From NCBI RefSeq assembly GCF_900156865.1, contig NZ_LT732529.1, positions 1,267,784 through 1,331,783 on the forward strand: a stretch of 64,000 bases of DNA. Direction: 5' to 3'. Of the stretch, positions 16,589-25,347 are shown piece after piece; the stretch's first letter is position 1; each line of letters begins with the position of its first letter. A program made the translations under genes and the position numbers. This DNA comes from Litchfieldia sinesaloumensis. GTDB lineage: Bacteria; Bacillota; Bacilli; Bacillales; Bacillaceae_L. Under the pieces are notes generated by a model, which saw only the letters and a program-made list of their open reading frames with translations, did not search any database and was not told the DNA's origin.

Positions 16589-17956
16589 TTATTTTATTTT
16601 TTGTAGTTTATATTGTAGAGTTTGACGTGGTATTTCTAGGAGTTTTGCTGCTTGATTGATATTTCCACCTGATTGCTTCAATGCAGTCATAATTAAGGCA
16701 TTTTCAGTCTCCTGTACGACTTGGCGTAATGGCCTTAATCTATTGGTTGATGTTGCCTTATTCTCATTTAAGTGTTGGGGAAGTAAGTCCTTTGTAAGGG
16801 AATCTCCTTCTGCCATAATCATCGCATGCTCAATAATATGCTTTAACTCACGTACATTCCCTGGCCAGTGGTAGCTAGAAAACAAGTGTAATACCTCATC
16901 ATCCACCGTTGAGACATTTTTTTGAAAGCTGCGATTATAGACAGCTACCAAGTGTTCCACTAAATATGGAATGTCATCAATCCGGTCACGCAATGGTGGG
17001 ATTGCCAACGAAAAAACATTCAATCGATAATATAAATCGGGCCTTAGTTCGCCGTCTTTCACACAATCTGATGGATATTTATTTAAAGCCACAATCACGC
17101 GAACATCAACCTGAAGTGCCTTTGCACTGCCGATTCTTCGGACCATGCCATCCTCAAGCACACGTAACAATCTGGATTGAAGTTCAAGCGGCATCGAATT
17201 AATCTCGTCTAAAAAAAGAGTTCCCCCATGTGCAATTTCAAATAAACCAGCACGATCAACGGCACCTGTGTAGCTTCCTTTTACCGTTCCAAATAAAATA
17301 CTTTCTAATAAACTTTCCGGTAGTGCCCCACAGTTTTGGGCAATAAAAGGTGCCTTACGGCGTTGCGATGCATTATGAATTGCTTGAACGAGCAACTCCT
17401 TTCCTGTTCCAGTTTCTCCGTATACTAGAACAGTTGACGATGAACTCGCCACCTTCTTCGCCTGCTGTTTAACAGCCTTGAAGCGCTCATTTTTCGTCAG
17501 GATGTCATGGAAGGTGTATTTAGCACCGTAAATTTCGTGAGGTTTTTTCGACACACTGCGCACCTTAGATTGTAGGTCCATCAGTTTAGTTGATAAATCT
17601 TTTATCTTTGAATAATCTTTTCCGATCTCAACCGCACCAATGAAAGTTCCATTTATCGTTATCGGAAGTGTCGTATTCACCGTATCAATAAGCATTCCCC
17701 ATTTATTTTTATAGGTTTGGGGAAGATGGTAAATCGGCTGTCTTGTGCGTATGACCTTTAAAAGTGTACTTGAATCCTCATTCAAAGAGGGAAAAACCTC
17801 GAGAAGGTGCTTTCCAAGGACCTCCTCTCTTCTTAGTCCATCATGCTCTGCTGCAACCTGATTATAGAAGATGGTGATGCCTTCTTTGTTTACAACATGT
17901 ATGGCTTCATCAATACTGTCTAAAATGGCAATAACTAATTCTTCACCGATTTGCAC
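16589..17956 (-). CDS. kamR: sigma-54-dependent activator, PAS-AAA-Fis (KamR-like)
   Basis: A 455-residue RocR/KamR-type enhancer-binding protein. It has a PAS domain at about 8-115, a linker, the AAA+ domain with Walker A GETGTGK (180-186) and Walker B GGTLFLDEI (244-252), the sigma-54 contact loop GSYTGA (227-232; GAFTGA in most members), an arginine finger region, and a Fis-type helix-turn-helix at 431-452. The GTG start follows GGAGGTG. A terminator-like hairpin separates it from yodP, so its own transcription may differ. The expected target is the -24/-12 promoter just downstream. Confidence 0.93.
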   Translation of the reverse strand: MQIGEELVIAILDSIDEAIHVVNKEGITIFYNQVAAEHDGLRREEVLGKHLLEVFPSLNEDSSTLLKVIRTRQPIYHLPQTYKNKWGMLIDTVNTTLPITINGTFIGAVEIGKDYSKIKDLSTKLMDLQSKVRSVSKKPHEIYGAKYTFHDILTKNERFKAVKQQAKKVASSSSTVLVYGETGTGKELLVQAIHNASQRRKAPFIAQNCGALPESLLESILFGTVKGSYTGAVDRAGLFEIAHGGTLFLDEINSMPLELQSRLLRVLEDGMVRRIGSAKALQVDVRVIVALNKYPSDCVKDGELRPDLYYRLNVFSLAIPPLRDRIDDIPYLVEHLVAVYNRSFQKNVSTVDDEVLHLFSSYHWPGNVRELKHIIEHAMIMAEGDSLTKDLLPQHLNENKATSTNRLRPLRQVVQETENALIMTALKQSGGNINQAAKLLEIPRQTLQYKLQKIK

Positions 17957-17980
17957 CTATCTCCACCTCCCAATCATGAT

Positions 17981-18004
17981 AAAAATTCGGCGGTTGCTGC
18001 CGAA
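17981..18004 (-). terminator. terminator/attenuator between yodP and kamR
   Basis: A TTCGGC/GCCGAA stem with a 7-nt loop is followed on the minus strand by five T, directly behind the yodP stop and before the kamR ribosome site. It would lower read-through from the yodT-yodP operon into kamR. Confidence 0.6.
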
Positions 18005-18007
18005 AAT

Positions 18008-18868
18008 TCAGCACCTTGATAAATCCTTCATCCATACATTCATATCTTCAATCTTATCAAAAATATAGCAATTGTTTGTCAGTCTGCCAGAATACGAGTA
18101 TCCTAACTGATAAAAGCTTTTGTTCATTCCATATGAGAGCGCCCTTGCAATTGAAAAAGCACAATAGATGCCATTTGTAACAAGCTCTTTTTCGAGCTCA
18201 ATCAGAAGCTTTTTCATTAAGCCATGCTTTCGGTATGCATCTAAAGTTGCACAATCGGTCAACTCCGCATGAAAAAATGTATAATCTATGTCTGCTGAAG
18301 CGCTACTGACAATCACATCATCATCAACAGCAACATAAAATATCGTCGAATCCAGCATCACTTTCTTGATATAATCGGGATCATTCAATGGAGTTGGATA
18401 AATTTGAAACACGGAATCATATAGAGTTGCAAGCTGCTGTGCATCCTCTGGTGTTGCTTTTCGAATTAAAAATGTGGTGTCAGTTGGTTGACTGTCTTGT
18501 GGACCCTTAAAAATGTCACTGATAATTTTATCTTCTTCCATCCATTTTTCACTATTTCTTCTTTCGTTTGTAAAATATTTCGTGACAAAATAAGCATCAC
18601 TACCATTAAAGTATTTCTCAATCATCGCTTCAATCATGTAACCACGGGCCATGAAATGGACAAGATCTTCATATTTCGCCATGCAAATTATTTTTTCGAA
18701 TGAGTGTTGTACGGCAATCTCGTTTACTTTATCTAGCAATGAAAATAGATTTCCTCGGTATGCTAGCATTCTTAATCGTAGGTTGAAATAATCGACAACG
18801 ATGGTTGCTTGATATGTAGCTGCTTGTAATTGTATTTGTTCACTGTATGGTTGTTTTGGCAACATCAC
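18008..18868 (-). CDS. ablB: beta-lysine N6-acetyltransferase (AblB/YodP)
   Basis: A 286-residue GNAT enzyme. The C-terminal half (from about residue 130, TFLIRKATPEDAQQLATLYD) is the acetyltransferase fold, with the CoA-binding region around CATLDAYRKHGLMKKLL. It transfers acetyl to the epsilon-amine of L-beta-lysine. In archaea the AblA/AblB pair makes the osmolyte N-epsilon-acetyl-beta-lysine; in Bacillus the same pair sits in a catabolic-looking operon as here. It overlaps the yodQ stop by 4 bp, indicating translational coupling. Confidence 0.92.
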   Translation of the reverse strand: MMLPKQPYSEQIQLQAATYQATIVVDYFNLRLRMLAYRGNLFSLLDKVNEIAVQHSFEKIICMAKYEDLVHFMARGYMIEAMIEKYFNGSDAYFVTKYFTNERRNSEKWMEEDKIISDIFKGPQDSQPTDTTFLIRKATPEDAQQLATLYDSVFQIYPTPLNDPDYIKKVMLDSTIFYVAVDDDVIVSSASADIDYTFFHAELTDCATLDAYRKHGLMKKLLIELEKELVTNGIYCAFSIARALSYGMNKSFYQLGYSYSGRLTNNCYIFDKIEDMNVWMKDLSRC

Positions 18869-20145
18869 TCCTCCTCATCTTCTGACACTTCACACCATGT
18901 TAAAATCGTTTCGGCAATAATTTCCGCCGCTTCAAATAGTTTATCAAGCTCTACATATTCATTCGGATAATGAGCAACCTCGGTTGTACCAGGTCCAAAT
19001 ACAATGGTTGGAATATTGCCAACTGCTGTTAACAGTCCACCATCCGTCCCCCAAGGTGATGCCTCAATCACCGGTTCTTTCCCTTTCACCTTTTTAAAGC
19101 TATCTTTTAAAATATTCATAAGTTCATGGTCTGGATCAATTGTTCCAGGTACCCAGCGTGCCCCAAACCATTCTAATCCAACAGGATGTTCCTCAAACCA
19201 TGGATCCTTCTCAGGCAATTTATTAAGCCATTGTTGCATTTCAGATTTTGCGTGCTCGATGGTTTCATCCGGAGCGACACCCATTCTTCCTTCTATCGTA
19301 ACAACGTCTGGAACAGATGAAGGCCATGTTCCACCGTTGATTTTTCCAATATTTATTGGTACCGGGATTGGGGTGTTTTTATAGAGTGGATCATTAATTG
19401 CACCGTTGCGAATCATTTCGAGCTTTAACAGATGTTCGATGACGATCATGCTTTTTTCAATTGCACTCACACCTTCATATCTTGTACCACCATGTGCAAT
19501 CCGACCGTAAATCTCAATTTTGAACCACATTGAACCTTGCTGTTTTGGGAAAATTTTCATACCTGTCGGCTCTGGAATAATCGCCCCGTCTGCTTTATAG
19601 CCTTTTAGAATTGTAGCGAGGGTTCCTGCCCCACCACTTTCTTCTTCTATGACACTTTGAAAAATAATGTCTCCTTTTAACTTAATACCAGTTTCCTTAA
19701 TGGCCTGTATCGCCATAATCAGTGCGACATTCCCACCCTTCATATCGGTGGAGCCTCGTCCATATAACCTTCCATTCTTTATTTCAGCAGAGTACGGGTC
19801 CATTTCCCACTGTGTTATATCTCCTTCTGGAACGACATCAATATGACCATTTAAAAGAAGTGATTTTCCTCCCCCTGTACCCTTTAGAACAGCAACTACA
19901 TTAGGACTGTCTGTGAAATTCGTTCGTGGTGAAACGAAATAAGGATGCTTAAGGAGCTCGGTTCCATTTGGTTCCCAAATATCAATTACCATTCCGAGTT
20001 GTCGACACTTTTCAATGACTATCGCTTGTGAAGATCGTTCGTTGCCCTGAAGGCTGGGTTCTTGGACAAGTTTTTTCAGTAGTCGAATGCCCTTATTTTT
20101 GTTTGCTTCTATCCAGCTTTTTATTTTCGTCGTATTATCACTCAC
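18865..20145 (-). CDS. yodQ: M20-family deacylase YodQ
   Basis: A 426-residue ArgE/DapE/ACY1-type metallohydrolase. Zinc-site motifs are NGHIDVVPEG, GRGSTDMKGG and the catalytic EEESGGAG. Further on are GRIAHGGT and a C-terminal His in TTEVAHYPNE. It likely removes an acyl group from an acetylated beta-lysine derivative in the kam pathway, which is an inference from operon context. It overlaps yodP by 4 bp and follows yodR by 20 bp. Confidence 0.92.
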   Translation of the reverse strand: MSDNTTKIKSWIEANKNKGIRLLKKLVQEPSLQGNERSSQAIVIEKCRQLGMVIDIWEPNGTELLKHPYFVSPRTNFTDSPNVVAVLKGTGGGKSLLLNGHIDVVPEGDITQWEMDPYSAEIKNGRLYGRGSTDMKGGNVALIMAIQAIKETGIKLKGDIIFQSVIEEESGGAGTLATILKGYKADGAIIPEPTGMKIFPKQQGSMWFKIEIYGRIAHGGTRYEGVSAIEKSMIVIEHLLKLEMIRNGAINDPLYKNTPIPVPINIGKINGGTWPSSVPDVVTIEGRMGVAPDETIEHAKSEMQQWLNKLPEKDPWFEEHPVGLEWFGARWVPGTIDPDHELMNILKDSFKKVKGKEPVIEASPWGTDGGLLTAVGNIPTIVFGPGTTEVAHYPNEYVELDKLFEAAEIIAETILTWCEVSEDEEE

Positions 20146-20165
20146 ACACTTCCCCTCCCTTAAAG

Positions 20166-20828
20166 TTAAGATAGTTGAGTAATCGTTTTATCCCATTTCA
20201 ATTCAGCGCTTGTATTAGTAAGGATATCTTCCACTGTAAAGGGACTCATGACTTCTAACAGGTGAAGCCCATCCTCCATCACCTTAATGACTGCCATATC
20301 CGTAATAATGAGATCCACACAGTTTTTTGAAGTTAACGGTAGTGTGCATTCTTTTACAATTTTGGAGTTTCCATGTTTGTCGAGATGATTCATCAACACA
20401 ATTACCTTTTTTGCTTTTTGCGCAAGCTCCATCGCGCCACCCATGCCAGGGACGCGTTTACCAGGAACAATCCAGTTGGCAAGGTCACCTTTTTCACTCA
20501 CTTGAAGGGAGCCAAGTATTGTTATATCGATATATCCGCGGCGAATCATTCCGAAAGCTATTGAACTATCAAAATAGGACGAACCTGAAACCGTTGTTAC
20601 AGGATAGCCAGCTGCATTGCAAAGATTTTCGTCCTCTTTTCCTTTTCCTGGGCTTGGTCCGATTCCGATAATTCCGTTTTCTGCATGAATCATTACATTT
20701 ATCCCATCTGGAAGGTGATTTGGAACAAGGGATGGGATGCCAATACCCAGGTTCACAATCATCCCATCATTGATTTCCTGTGCAGCACGTCTCGCAATTC
20801 GATTGCGTATATCTATTCCCATACCCAT
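20166..20828 (-). CDS. yodR: CoA-transferase subunit B (YodR)
   Basis: A roughly 220-residue beta subunit of a family I CoA-transferase. The motif ENGIIGIGPSP contains the catalytic glutamate, and ANWIVPGKRVPGMGGAMELA is the conserved core. With YodS it would activate a carboxylic acid intermediate using acetyl-CoA, acetoacetyl-CoA or similar. The ATG at 20828 is best placed behind AAAGGGGTG; a TTG at 20834 is very close to that site. It overlaps the end of yodS by 16 bp, so translation is coupled. Confidence 0.93.
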   Translation of the reverse strand: MGMGIDIRNRIARRAAQEINDGMIVNLGIGIPSLVPNHLPDGINVMIHAENGIIGIGPSPGKGKEDENLCNAAGYPVTTVSGSSYFDSSIAFGMIRRGYIDITILGSLQVSEKGDLANWIVPGKRVPGMGGAMELAQKAKKVIVLMNHLDKHGNSKIVKECTLPLTSKNCVDLIITDMAVIKVMEDGLHLLEVMSPFTVEDILTNTSAELKWDKTITQLS

Positions 20829-21508
20829 TTCCAATTCACCCCTTTAGTCTTAACGATCATGTCAACATAAACCCCCGGTGTAATTATTTCTTCTGGGTCA
20901 AGCTCTCCTAAAGGTACAATCTCTTCTACTTCGGCAATCGTAAATTTCCCTGCCATTGCAACTAGTGGGTTCATGTTTCGCGCGCTCTTGTCATAGACAA
21001 GGTTTCCAAATGGGTCTGCTTTTTTAGCGAAAATAATCGATATTTCTGCTGTTAATGGTTTTTCTAAAAGATATTTAGTTCCATCCACTTCAATAATTTC
21101 TTTTCCATTCGCTACAATATCATTATCAATTCCTACATCGACTAAAATACCACCTAGGCCAACGCCACCTGCGCGTATACGTTCAGCAAGTGTTCCTTGT
21201 GGGGAAAATTCAATTTCCATTTTTCCTTCTGTCATCAACTGTCCTGCTACGGGGTTAGAACCAATATGGGACACGATACATTTTTTTGCATGACCACGAC
21301 TTACGAGTTTTCCGATTCCAATGTTCGGAAAACCTGTATCATTTCCTATTAAGGTTAAATCTTTTACATTTTTCGCTATTAATCCATCAATTAGAGTTGG
21401 GGGACTTCCTATCCCACCGAATCCCCCAAACATGATCGTTGTGCCATCATTAATCCGTAAGAGTGCCTCGTCTAGAGTTGAAATTTTATGATAACGATTT
21501 TCTATCAA
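20813..21508 (-). CDS. yodS: CoA-transferase subunit A (YodS)
   Basis: A 231-residue alpha subunit of a family I CoA-transferase. MFGGFGGIGSPPTLIDGLI is the CoA-binding glycine-rich motif near the N-terminus, and SPQGTLAERIRAGG is the second conserved block. The start is a TTG at 21508 with GGAGGTG seven bases upstream; a seven-codon longer frame exists without a ribosome site. It starts 17 bp after the yodT stop. It pairs with yodR in the kam catabolic operon. Confidence 0.93.
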   Translation of the reverse strand: MIENRYHKISTLDEALLRINDGTTIMFGGFGGIGSPPTLIDGLIAKNVKDLTLIGNDTGFPNIGIGKLVSRGHAKKCIVSHIGSNPVAGQLMTEGKMEIEFSPQGTLAERIRAGGVGLGGILVDVGIDNDIVANGKEIIEVDGTKYLLEKPLTAEISIIFAKKADPFGNLVYDKSARNMNPLVAMAGKFTIAEVEEIVPLGELDPEEIITPGVYVDMIVKTKGVNWKWVWE

Positions 21509-21525
21509 TCTATTACACCTCCACA

Positions 21526-22881
21526 TCAAGCAGTAATAATACCTTTATTTCTCAGCACTGTTTCAACTTCTGTTAATGTTTGGTCTAGAAGAACAATAAC
21601 TTCATCAATTTGCTGAGGTGTGATGGTTAATGGAGGAGCTACTAAAATCGCGTCTCCTCCTACTCCTTCAATTCCTGCTGCAGCCGGATAGAGTAAGAGA
21701 CCATTTTTTTGCGCCTGACTCACAACAAGTGAGGTTAGGTCAATTTCCTTTCTAAAAGGAAACTTTGTGAACCTATCGGATATAAATTCGACCCCACACA
21801 TCATCCCTTTTCCACGAACATCTCCTATGATGGTGTGTCCTTTTTGCAATTCTTGTAATTTAGTAAGAAGATAGTTTCCGTTTTTCTCAGATTTTTCAAC
21901 GAGATTATGAGTTTCAATATAATCAACGACCGCCAACGCAATTGCTGCCGATTGAGGGTTTGCACTATATGTGTGTCCACTCATAATTAGTTTAGACCCT
22001 TGTTGAATAGGTTCCATGACCTTTTCGCTGACAAGTGTCGCGGCTATTGGAGTATATCCAGCACTCATCCCTTTTCCAAGGGCAATGATATCAGCTTGTG
22101 TATCCCAATGTTCAAGGCCAAACATTTTGCCCGTTCGCCCCAAACCCGTCATCACTTCATCCGCGATAAATAAAATTTGATACTTTTCACAGATTTTTTT
22201 AATAACCTGGTAATAGCCCGGTGGCGGGACAATCGCACCACCTGCTGCACCGATAATGGGCTCAGCGATAAAGGCCGCAATATGTTCTGCCCCTATCCGG
22301 TTGATCGCTTGTTCGAGCTCTGTAGCACACATATGTTTACAGTTAGGATAAGAGGCGTTAAACGGACATCGGTAACAATACGGCGGTTGAATGGTTGGGT
22401 AGTCCTCTAATAATTGAACAAATCGCGCTCTTCGCCCTGTATGACCAGACATTGAGAGTGCACCAATTGTGATCCCATGATAGCTCATCCAGCGCGACAG
22501 AATTTTATTTTTACCTTTAATCCCTTTTTCTTGCCAATGTTGAATGGCGATTTTCATAGCGGTTTCTGTTGCTTCAGAGCCGCTATTCACAAAAAAAGAC
22601 CAGTATTCACCGCCTTTTGCTAGGTCACTTAGTTTTTTTGCTAATTTCTCAGCAGGCTCACTTGTGAATTGCGACCTGTATACAAACGAAATTTTATGAG
22701 CTTGTTTCTCTATGGTTTGAACGATTTCTTTTACGCCATGCCCAATGCTTGCGGTAATTGCTCCAGAGGAGCCATCGATGTACTTTTTTCCGTCGGTATC
22801 ATATAAATAGATTCCATCCCCATGGCTGATCATTGGATAGTCCTTATCCAATAAAGGTTTAATTAAGCGGGTTTCGTCCAA
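21526..22881 (-). CDS. yodT: class III PLP aminotransferase YodT
   Basis: A 451-residue aminotransferase of the omega-aminotransferase group. Visible are NSGSEATETAMKIA (cofactor phosphate), the PLP-contacting DEVMTGLGRTG and the Schiff-base lysine in LGKGMSAGY. A cysteine-rich insert (YCYRCPFNASYPNCKHMC) is typical of this subgroup. It would transaminate a beta-lysine-derived amine in the kam pathway. The start is TTG at 22881 behind GAGGAGGGGG; the open frame extends 55 codons further without a ribosome site. It is the first gene of the yodT-S-R-Q-P operon. No promoter is recognised in its upstream repeat array. Confidence 0.93.
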   Translation of the reverse strand: MDETRLIKPLLDKDYPMISHGDGIYLYDTDGKKYIDGSSGAITASIGHGVKEIVQTIEKQAHKISFVYRSQFTSEPAEKLAKKLSDLAKGGEYWSFFVNSGSEATETAMKIAIQHWQEKGIKGKNKILSRWMSYHGITIGALSMSGHTGRRARFVQLLEDYPTIQPPYCYRCPFNASYPNCKHMCATELEQAINRIGAEHIAAFIAEPIIGAAGGAIVPPPGYYQVIKKICEKYQILFIADEVMTGLGRTGKMFGLEHWDTQADIIALGKGMSAGYTPIAATLVSEKVMEPIQQGSKLIMSGHTYSANPQSAAIALAVVDYIETHNLVEKSEKNGNYLLTKLQELQKGHTIIGDVRGKGMMCGVEFISDRFTKFPFRKEIDLTSLVVSQAQKNGLLLYPAAAGIEGVGGDAILVAPPLTITPQQIDEVIVLLDQTLTEVETVLRNKGIITA

Positions 22882-22996
22882 TGCGAACCCCCTCCTCGCC
22901 AAATTGGTAGTAAGGATGCTTTCTAAGGCAATCCAGATCTGAGGTATATGTGTGTGTGTTCGGTTTAAAAGTGACACTGAAAATAGGCTTATGTTT

Positions 22997-23620
22997 GTTA
23001 CATGAAGGACCGAACAAAGCGGGATTTGCTTCGTTTGGTTCTTCATAGCGCTGATGAAGGACTGAAACAGTCGGAATCAGCTTCATATAGGTCTTCATAG
23101 CATGGGTGAAAACCTGAAGCAGGTGGAATCGGCTTCGTACAGGTCTTCATAGCAGTGATGAAGGCCCGAACGAATTGGAAACTGCTTCATATGGGTCTTC
23201 ATAGTACCGATGAAGGCCCGAACCAATTGGAAACTGCTTCGTATGGGTCTTCATAGCAGTGATGAAGGTCCGAAACAGTTGGAAATTGCTTCATATGGGT
23301 CTTCATAGTACCGATGAAGACCTGAAACAGTTGGAATCGGCTTCGTACAGGTCTTCATAGTACCGATGAAGACCTGAAACAGTTGGAATCGGCTTCGTAC
23401 AGGTCTTCATAGTACCGATGAAGACCTGAAACAGTTGGAATTGGCTTCGTACAGGTCTTCATAGCGCCGATGAAGACCCGAAACAGTTGGAAACTTCTTC
23501 GTACAGGTCTTCATAGCGCCGATGAAGACCTGAAACAGTTGGAAACTTCTTCGTACAGGTCTTCATAGCGCCGATGAAGACCTGAAACAATTTAAATCTG
23601 CTTCGTATGGGTCTTCATAG
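22997..23620. repeat. 52-bp tandem palindromic repeat, 12 units (subfamily 1)
   Basis: Twelve head-to-tail 52-bp units with no spacers. Each unit can fold on itself: CGATGAAGACCTG near the start pairs with CAGGTCTTCATAG at the end around a 23-nt loop containing CAGTTGGAA and GCTTCGTA. Units 7 and 8 (from 23309 and 23361) are identical, and the outer units are more diverged. Arm changes are often paired or give G-U pairs (GAAGACCY with RGGTCTTC, GAAGGCCC with GGGTCTTC), which points to selection for the hairpin. The array lies directly upstream of yodT. Confidence 0.92.
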
Positions 23621-23631
23621 TGCTGAAGTGC

Positions 23632-23787
23632 CGATGAAAAGGAAAACTCCTTAAACTCCTCGCCTGAATCCCCTTCATAAGCATGATGAAGAGGAAAACT
23701 CTTTAAACACCTCGCCCGAATCCCTTTCATAGTCGTGTTGAAGAGGAAAACCGCTTAGAATCTTTGCCTAATTCCTCTTCATTCCCC
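23632..23787. repeat. 52-bp tandem palindromic repeat, 3 units (subfamily 2)
   Basis: Three further 52-bp units start at 23632, 23684 and 23736. They keep the period and hairpin layout of the first block, but the arm sequences differ (GATGAAGAGGAAAAC with an approximate CCTCTTCAT partner). The loops contain AACTC...CCTCGCC. They are separated from subfamily 1 by 11 bp. Confidence 0.85.
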
Positions 23788-23938
23788 GAAAAGAGTAAAA
23801 TAATGTACACCGTAACGACATGAACTTTATGCCTGTAAAAAATCTAGAAATAATTTAAAAATGTAAATTCTTCAAACTTAAAAATGCCTACTATTACATC
23901 ATATGTATGTAAAGAATAATATTTTCGTTATTCGTAGG

Positions 23939-24850
23939 TTATTTTTCATCTAAGAGGCTTTTGTGAATCCAAATGGCTGCCTGCATTCCATCTCCCATCG
24001 CAATCGTGGTTTGTTCAGAATGCACTGCAATATCTCCTGCCGCCCATACATGTTCAACATTCGTCCTCTTTGTCCGAGGATCTACAATGATATGTTTGTT
24101 TTCTGTTCGTTCAATCCCAAGTTGTGTGGCCAGCTCTGAACGTACTTCGTTTCCACCAAAGCCTAGAAATCCCCGATCCCCATCGATAATTTCTCCAGTT
24201 TTTAATCGTACACCTTTAAAATCTTCGGAATCCTCTCTAAGTAAGACCTCTTCTACATCATCCTGAATATAAGTAATTCCCTTCTGTTTTAACTTTTCCA
24301 TCGTTTCACTATCAAGCTGTTTCCAATCATGATTGATAAGCGTTATATTTTTTGTAAAATAAGAAAGTGTCAATGCCATATTAGCTCCAGGCATACTTGA
24401 ACCAATAACAATCACATGTTTGTCAACAACTTCGTAACCATCACAATCAGGACATACATAAATGGTTAAGCCGAGGCATTTATAAATATTTTTAATAGCG
24501 GGGATATTGTCCTTCACACCTGTAGCAAGTAGTAAACGTTTTGCAGTAAATGTGTCCCCACCACGACAATACAATGTAAATCTAATTTCCGCTTTTTCAA
24601 CCTTAATCACTTCATTTTGAATAAAAGAAACTCCATAACGTTCGGCATGTTGTTTTCCTAACTCTCGTAAGGTTTGTCCACTCACACCATCAGGCCAGCC
24701 TAGAATATTGTGATAGCATCTGCATATTGTGGATCGACCGTCATTTGAATCAATCACACCTATCTTGTGTTTGTAGCGCCCAAGTTGAATGGCTGCTTGT
24801 AAACCAGCAATTCCTCCTCCGATGATAATGACTTCAAATTGATTACTCAT
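23939..24850 (-). CDS. thioredoxin-reductase-like FAD/NAD(P) oxidoreductase
   Basis: A 303-residue flavoprotein of the TrxB fold. The FAD motif GGGIAGLQAAIQLGR is at the N-terminus, the NAD(P) motif VIGSSMPGANMAL lies near residue 150, and AAGDIAVHSEQT is the second FAD motif. The redox site reads CPDCDG, where authentic TrxB proteins have CATCDG or a similar motif. It may reduce a small thiol protein or a dithiol other than thioredoxin. The length and domain order are those of low-molecular-weight TrxB. It is monocistronic. Confidence 0.88.
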   Translation of the reverse strand: MSNQFEVIIIGGGIAGLQAAIQLGRYKHKIGVIDSNDGRSTICRCYHNILGWPDGVSGQTLRELGKQHAERYGVSFIQNEVIKVEKAEIRFTLYCRGGDTFTAKRLLLATGVKDNIPAIKNIYKCLGLTIYVCPDCDGYEVVDKHVIVIGSSMPGANMALTLSYFTKNITLINHDWKQLDSETMEKLKQKGITYIQDDVEEVLLREDSEDFKGVRLKTGEIIDGDRGFLGFGGNEVRSELATQLGIERTENKHIIVDPRTKRTNVEHVWAAGDIAVHSEQTTIAMGDGMQAAIWIHKSLLDEK

Positions 24851-24952
24851 ACATTCACCTCATTAAAGACATATACTTTATAGGATTTGTTTTTTAGGAT
24901 GAGTTCTATTCAGAATTAGCATAAGTTAACATAATAAAAATTACGATAAACA

Positions 24953-24993
24953 AAAGGGGCTCCCTTCACACGAATTGTGAAAGAACCCCTTTG
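24953..24993 (-). terminator. terminator after the YjcZ-type gene
   Basis: A long imperfect hairpin (AAAGGGGCTCCCTTCACAC pairing with GTGAAAGAACCCCTTT) is followed by T-rich sequence on the minus strand. Confidence 0.8.
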
Positions 24994-25007
24994 CTTTGTA
25001 TTATTAT

Positions 25008-25136
25008 TTATCGAATGTAAGAAGCACCAACAATGATTAATAAGATAAACAGCACAACGATTAATACAAAGCTGTTGTTATATCCAAATCCACCGCCATA
25101 CCCATATCCGCAATGATCCTGATATCCGTAATGCAT
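25008..25136 (-). CDS. YjcZ family sporulation protein, 42 aa
   Basis: The 42-codon gene encodes a Gly/Tyr-rich N-terminus ([20 protein letters not shown]) followed by one transmembrane helix ([19 protein letters not shown]). This is the standard build of the YjcZ family of short Bacillus spore-associated peptides. The ATG has AAAGGGAGATG upstream and a terminator follows. Expression during sporulation is expected from the family; no sporulation sigma promoter was assigned. Confidence 0.9.
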   Translation of the reverse strand: MHYGYQDHCGYGYGGGFGYNNSFVLIVVLFILLIIVGASYIR

Positions 25137-25347
25137 AGTGTCATCTCCCTTTCTTTTTCATTACACTGTTAAGATATGAGCCTATGGGTTGTACTGTATG
25201 TGCTCTTGCCTATTTTTTGAGTTTTTTTATTTTCCCTTTACTTATTATAGAAATATAGTATCGCAGACTAATAATTTGATTGAATTTTTATACATATTCA
25301 TTTATAATAATTCAATATAAACGTATAAAATGAAAGCAGGGTTAAGT

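Larger units (their letters stand above)
22882..23938. other. long non-coding region holding the 52-bp repeat array
   Basis: A gap of 1.06 kb between yodT and the flavoprotein gene. It contains no ORF with a ribosome site. Two blocks of 52-bp palindromic units fill most of it. The remainder (23788-23938) is AT-rich and featureless. Confidence 0.85.

Noticed and set aside
22882-23046. N-terminal extension of YodT (55 residues)
   Set aside because: There is no ribosome site upstream; it runs into the repeat array and the extra sequence is not aminotransferase-like. TTG at 22881 has GAGGAGGGGG.
22997-23787. CRISPR array
   Set aside because: The whole 52-bp unit repeats with no unique spacers, the units abut, and no cas genes are present.
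22881-23938. Sigma-54 promoter for the yodT operon
   Set aside because: No TGGCA-N7-TTGC arrangement with correct spacing was found on the minus strand in this gap.
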